A stretch of DNA of 9,851 nucleotides from Verrucomicrobiales bacterium (lineage in GTDB: Bacteria; Verrucomicrobiota; Verrucomicrobiia; Verrucomicrobiales; DEV007), in contig PAPL01000025.1 of the NCBI GenBank assembly GCA_002708885.1, positions 31,279 to 41,129 of the forward strand, given 5' to 3'. This document shows positions 7,016 to 9,851 of this stretch, piece after piece. The translations under genes and the position numbers were made by a program. The notes beneath the pieces are model-generated. The model did no database searches, was not told the DNA's origin, and saw only the letters and a program-made list of their open reading frames with translations. The first letter of the stretch is position 1, and each line of letters begins with the position of its first letter.

Positions 7016-7657
7016 ATGTCTGAAGAAAAAAAAGAAGAGCAATCCAGATATCAAACATTTTTGATATTTGGTGCTCCTGGGAGTGGTAAAGGAACTCAGG
7101 GTCGTATATTAGGCCAGACTCCAAGATTCTATCATTGTGCCTGCGGGGAGGTTTTTAGATCATTAGATACCCGTACAGATATTGGGCAAGAGTTCGTTCA
7201 ATATTCGAGCCGTGGAGAATTAGTTCCTGATGATGTGACTGTGAGGCTCTGGAGAGCAGCGGTCGAAGCAAAAGTAACTTCAAGTGCATTTAAACCGGAT
7301 ATTGATTTTCTGGTCCTTGATGGAATACCTAGAAATGTTGAGCAGGCAAAACTAATTGATGAACATTGTGAAGTCGTTCAGATTTTTCATTTATCCTGTC
7401 CGGATAGGAGCGAGTTGATGAGGAGAATAAGAAAGCGTTCAATCAAGGAAAATCGTCTCGATGATGCGACTGATGATGTTATTCGAAACCGTATCAAGCA
7501 ATACGAACAAGAAACAAAGAAATTACTAGATTACTATTCGCCAGAGATCTTAACGAACATTAATGCTCAGCAGAGTCCAATCAAAGTTTTGCAGGACATA
7601 ATATATACTGTAACATCTTTACGAGTCTGGCAGGAAACCTCTGACGAGGTTTACTAG
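7016..7657 (+). CDS. Adenylate-kinase-like nucleoside monophosphate kinase
   Basis: The 213-residue protein belongs to the adenylate kinase / NMP kinase family, which transfers phosphate from ATP to a nucleoside monophosphate in the cytosol. Visible motifs are the P-loop GAPGSGKGT (19-27), R48, the NMP-site DGIPRNVEQ (102-110; usually DGFPR), R147 with DD at 149-150, R158 and the helix ending YEQETKKLLDYY. The LID is of the short type, as in animal AK1, with no zinc cysteines. A charged 10-residue N-terminal tail precedes the fold. The loop that contacts AMP in E. coli Adk (STGDMLR) reads ACGEVFR here, so the conserved Thr is Cys43 and the Asp is Glu45. Substrate preference may therefore differ, and I withhold the symbol adk. 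The gene lies upstream of fmt (13 bp gap) and pyrH. Two in-frame TAG stops end it in tandem. No Shine-Dalgarno sequence precedes the ATG. Confidence 0.9.
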   Translation: MSEEKKEEQSRYQTFLIFGAPGSGKGTQGRILGQTPRFYHCACGEVFRSLDTRTDIGQEFVQYSSRGELVPDDVTVRLWRAAVEAKVTSSAFKPDIDFLVLDGIPRNVEQAKLIDEHCEVVQIFHLSCPDRSELMRRIRKRSIKENRLDDATDDVIRNRIKQYEQETKKLLDYYSPEILTNINAQQSPIKVLQDIIYTVTSLRVWQETSDEVY

Positions 7658-7670
7658 TAGTTATCTATAA

Positions 7671-8615
7671 GTGAAAATTGTTTTTCTTGGAACCGGCGAT
7701 ATTGGATTGCCCGCATTAAGTGCACTCCAAGAATCATTAGAGCATGAACTCTTAGCTGTTTATACTCAACCTGACAGGCCATTTGGAAGAAAAGGTGATT
7801 TAAAAGCATCTGAAATAAAGATTTTTGCCGAGTCTTGTTCCATTCCTGTGCATCAACCAGAGAAGATCAGGAGCATTGAAGTTGTTCAGAGCCTTGAAGA
7901 TTATGCGCCTGATATCATTGTGGTAGTTGCTTATGGTCAAATATTGCCAAAGTCAGTTTTAGATATTCCTAAAATAGCCTGCATTAATTTACACGCATCG
8001 CTATTACCTTATCATCGTGGTGCTGCACCGATCCAGGCTTCAATACTTGCAGGAGATGATCGTACAGGAATGACTGTCATGTATGTAGGAGAGGGCCTTG
8101 ATGATGGTGATATTCTGCTCTCCGTTGAATTGGATATTAATGACGATGAGACGGGAGGCTCTCTTCATAAAAGGTTAGGTCAACTGGGACCAGAGGCTTT
8201 ACTTCATTCTCTGGAACTTTTGGCTTCTGGTTCTGCTCCAAGAATAGAACAGGAGCACGGGTCAGCGACTCATGTAACTAAGATCAACCGCTCAGATGGA
8301 AAGATTGACTGGTTAAGATCCGCGCAACACATTGATAGGCTCATCAGAGCCTATGACCCCTGGCCTGGCACATTCACTTTTTTCCCGGACCGTTCAAATA
8401 TAAAGATATTCCCTTTAGTTGAAATTATAGAATATGAAGATTCTAATCCTGGAAAGATTATTGATATTGGATCTAATGATCTAATGATTGCTTGCGGCAA
8501 GGGGGCCTTACGTATTTCTGAAATTCAGCCTTCAGGCAAGCGCAGAATGCCGGTTTCAGCATATCTTGCAGGCAAAGAATTGAATGTCGGTGATATTTTA
8601 GGAATTGAAGACTGA
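7671..8615 (+). CDS. fmt: Methionyl-tRNA formyltransferase
   Basis: Fmt formylates the methionine on initiator tRNA, using 10-formyl-tetrahydrofolate, before translation initiation. The 314-residue length is normal. The Rossmann start MKIVFLGTGDIGLPAL and YTQPDRPFGRK are typical. The formyltransferase signature contains catalytic N106 and H108 (CINLHASLLPYHRGAAPIQ) and D144 (GLDDGDIL), matching N108, H110 and D146 of E. coli Fmt. The C-terminal tRNA-binding domain includes KINRSDGKIDW and the family motif IRAYDPWPGTF (about 205-314). The start codon is GTG, directly preceded by TATAA; it is chosen because the family N-terminus begins exactly there. Two in-frame stops, TGA then TAA, end the gene. 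It sits 13 bp after the NMP kinase gene and 63 bp before pyrH, so an operon is likely. The frequent partner def is not in this window. Confidence 0.97.
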   Translation: MKIVFLGTGDIGLPALSALQESLEHELLAVYTQPDRPFGRKGDLKASEIKIFAESCSIPVHQPEKIRSIEVVQSLEDYAPDIIVVVAYGQILPKSVLDIPKIACINLHASLLPYHRGAAPIQASILAGDDRTGMTVMYVGEGLDDGDILLSVELDINDDETGGSLHKRLGQLGPEALLHSLELLASGSAPRIEQEHGSATHVTKINRSDGKIDWLRSAQHIDRLIRAYDPWPGTFTFFPDRSNIKIFPLVEIIEYEDSNPGKIIDIGSNDLMIACGKGALRISEIQPSGKRRMPVSAYLAGKELNVGDILGIED

Positions 8616-8678
8616 TAAAAAAACTTTTCATTGGCTCCAGTCTGTTGTTTTCTTGGGAGCAAATAATCTTCGTGCAGA

Positions 8679-9422
8679 ATGATAGGAAATACAGAAAGAA
8701 AAAACTTTAAACGAGTAATACTAAAACTGAGCGGTGAAGCTTTACGTGAACCCGGAAGCGAAGATAATATTTCACCAGAAATAGTCGAAACGGTAGCAGG
8801 TCAGATCAAACTGGCTCATCAGGCCGGAATAGAAATAGGAGTCGTTGTTGGGGGCGGTAATTTTTGGAGAGGCATTAGTGCGAGTAACCGTGGCATGGAA
8901 AGGGCCACTGCTGATTACGTTGGAATGCTGGCAACAGTTATGAATTCTTTGGCCTTACAAAGCATGCTCGAAGATATGGAGGTTCCTACAAGGGTACAGA
9001 CAGCAATTGAAATGAAAAATGTTGCGGAGCCTTTCATTCGTCGTAAGGCTACCCGACATTTGGAACTTGGAAGAGTTGTTATCTTTGGTGCAGGTACAGG
9101 AAACCCTTTCTTTTCTACCGATACCACGGCCGCGCTCAGGGCCAGTGAGATCGGGGCAGATGTAATCTTAAAGGCTACTAAAGTTGATGGTGTTTACGAT
9201 TCTGATCCGAATCAGAATGAGGACGCAAAACGATATGAGAGTGTCACTTTTCAAGAATGCCTTGAAAAGCGCCTTAAAATTCTTGATTCAACAGCTTTTA
9301 GTTTGTGCATGGATAATTCAAAGCCGATAATTGTGTTTGATATTAATGGGGAGGATAATATCCGCAAAGCTCTTGTTGGAGAGCCTGTTGGAACACTTGT
9401 TTATTCCGAAGATGATAACTAA
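8679..9422 (+). CDS. pyrH: Uridylate kinase (UMP kinase)
   Basis: PyrH phosphorylates UMP to UDP with ATP, the step leading to UTP and CTP; bacterial PyrH is a hexamer of the amino-acid-kinase fold and is not related to the NMP kinase two genes upstream. The 247-residue protein shows KLSGEAL (16-22) for phosphate binding, VVVGGGNFWRG (55-65), the UMP-binding segment ATADYVGMLAT (76-86), GTGNPFFSTDT (139-149) and the ATP-site KATKVDGVYDSDP (165-177). All key motifs are intact. It follows fmt by 63 bp and precedes frr by 37 bp, the very common pyrH-frr pairing. The ATG has no Shine-Dalgarno sequence at normal distance; GGGAG occurs about 19 nt upstream, too far away. AATAAT at 8662-8667 lies 11 nt upstream of the start. 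In E. coli PyrH is inhibited by UTP and activated by GTP, and the same may apply here. Confidence 0.98.
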   Translation: MIGNTERKNFKRVILKLSGEALREPGSEDNISPEIVETVAGQIKLAHQAGIEIGVVVGGGNFWRGISASNRGMERATADYVGMLATVMNSLALQSMLEDMEVPTRVQTAIEMKNVAEPFIRRKATRHLELGRVVIFGAGTGNPFFSTDTTAALRASEIGADVILKATKVDGVYDSDPNQNEDAKRYESVTFQECLEKRLKILDSTAFSLCMDNSKPIIVFDINGEDNIRKALVGEPVGTLVYSEDDN

Positions 9423-9444
9423 GATCAAATAATAATAAGTAACT

Positions 9445-9450
9445 TATAAT
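9445..9450 (+). promoter_or_regulatory. Perfect -10 hexamer upstream of frr
   Basis: TATAAT stands 9 nt before the frr ATG, in the 37 bp gap after pyrH. A transcript starting about 7 nt downstream would have a leader of only 2-4 nt. No good -35 box is seen 16-18 bp upstream, and the gap is very AT-rich, so it may be a chance match. Confidence 0.25.
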
Positions 9451-9459
9451 CCAATATAA

Positions 9460-9851
9460 ATGACTGTAGATACATTAATTCCTGAGACAGATGAGGCCAT
9501 GAAAAAGGCCGTCGAATACACTTTACATGAGTTTTCAAGTATTCGTACAGGCAAAGCCTCTCCGGCCCTCGTTGAAAATATTGATATCAATGTTCAATCC
9601 TATGGATCGAATATGAAATTAAAGCAATTAGCAGTTATCTCTTCTCCCGACCCTAGGATGCTTCTTGTTTCTCCCTTTGATCCTTCTACGGTGCAGGACA
9701 TAGAGAGAGGACTCAAAGAATCGAAGCTCGGTATTAATCCTTCAGTCGATGGTAAAGCAATAAGGTTACCTATTCCGGAACTTTCGGAGGAGCGCAGGAA
9801 GGACTTGGTCAAGATGGTTAAACAGATGGCCGAGGAGGGCAGGGTCCGTGT
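9460..9851 (+). CDS. frr: Ribosome recycling factor (5' part, cut by window end)
   Basis: Only the first 130 codons are in the window, of about 185 expected; the frame is open to the edge. My translation starts MTVDTLIPETDEAMKKAVEY. It contains the family motifs SIRTGKASPALVENI (about 27-41), VISSPDPRMLLVSPFDPS (about 59-76), ESKLGINPSVDGKAIRLPIP (about 87-106) and LSEERRKDLVKMVKQMAEEG (about 108-127). RRF, together with EF-G, splits the post-termination ribosome complex in the cytosol so that ribosomes can be reused. The alternating helical and beta-domain segments seen here cover helix 1, domain II and the start of helix 3. The ATG is preceded directly by ATATAA and lacks a Shine-Dalgarno sequence. 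It follows pyrH by 37 bp, the standard order in many bacteria. Confidence 0.96.
   Translation, partial: MTVDTLIPETDEAMKKAVEYTLHEFSSIRTGKASPALVENIDINVQSYGSNMKLKQLAVISSPDPRMLLVSPFDPSTVQDIERGLKESKLGINPSVDGKAIRLPIPELSEERRKDLVKMVKQMAEEGRVR

Noticed and set aside
8634..8660. GCTCC / GGAGC inverted repeat between fmt and pyrH, considered as a terminator or leader structure
   Set aside because: The stem is 5 bp with a 17 nt loop and no following T tract; too weak to call.
9600..9812. Minus-strand open frame of 70 codons near the right end
   Set aside because: It is antisense to frr, which is clearly recognisable by its motifs on the plus strand.
1..9851. Sigma-54 promoter (TGGCAC-N5-TTGCW) that the NtrC-type regulator might use
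   Set aside because: No upstream region in the window shows both the GG and GC elements at the right spacing.
1..9851. CRISPR array, tRNA gene or insertion sequence
   Set aside because: Regularly spaced repeats, cloverleaf-like sequence, transposase motifs and terminal inverted repeats were not seen.

Overview
The window is ordinary chromosomal DNA of a free-living bacterium with moderately low GC (about 40% by eye) and densely packed housekeeping genes. No mobile element, CRISPR array, rRNA or tRNA gene was found. Protein motifs and gene order (miaB, a small membrane protein, an adenylate-kinase-like gene, fmt, pyrH, frr) suggest a Gram-negative lineage, possibly Verrucomicrobiota of the Opitutae type. 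That placement is an inference from remembered motif style and not a database result.

Left part, minus strand (44-2618): a two-gene signalling operon encodes a soluble PAS-domain histidine kinase followed by an NtrC-type sigma-54-dependent response regulator. The kinase start lies only 14 bp from the divergent start of cutA (2633-2977, plus strand), which in turn converges on a XerD-type tyrosine recombinase (minus strand) with a 7 bp gap. Behind the recombinase gene, on the same strand, lies an alpha/beta-hydrolase with a likely signal peptide (ends at 3971).

Right part, plus strand (4970-9851): miaB (tRNA methylthiolation), then after 4 bp a six-helix membrane protein of unknown function, then after a 98 bp gap an adenylate-kinase-like NMP kinase, fmt (initiator tRNA formylation), pyrH (UMP kinase) and the first 130 codons of frr (ribosome recycling factor), which runs off the window. 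The theme is translation (MiaB, Fmt, Frr) plus nucleotide supply (NMP kinase, PyrH). The usual rpsB-tsf pair does not precede pyrH; fmt takes that place.

I found no clearly undescribed system. The most interesting signal is the translation-start architecture. Almost no gene has a recognisable Shine-Dalgarno sequence. Several starts are abutted directly by TATAA, and several have a -10-like hexamer only 8-11 nt upstream, which would fit short-leader or leaderless mRNAs. Secondary points are the diverged AMP-site residues of the NMP kinase, the unknown membrane protein tied to miaB, and uncertain N-termini of the recombinase and the hydrolase.
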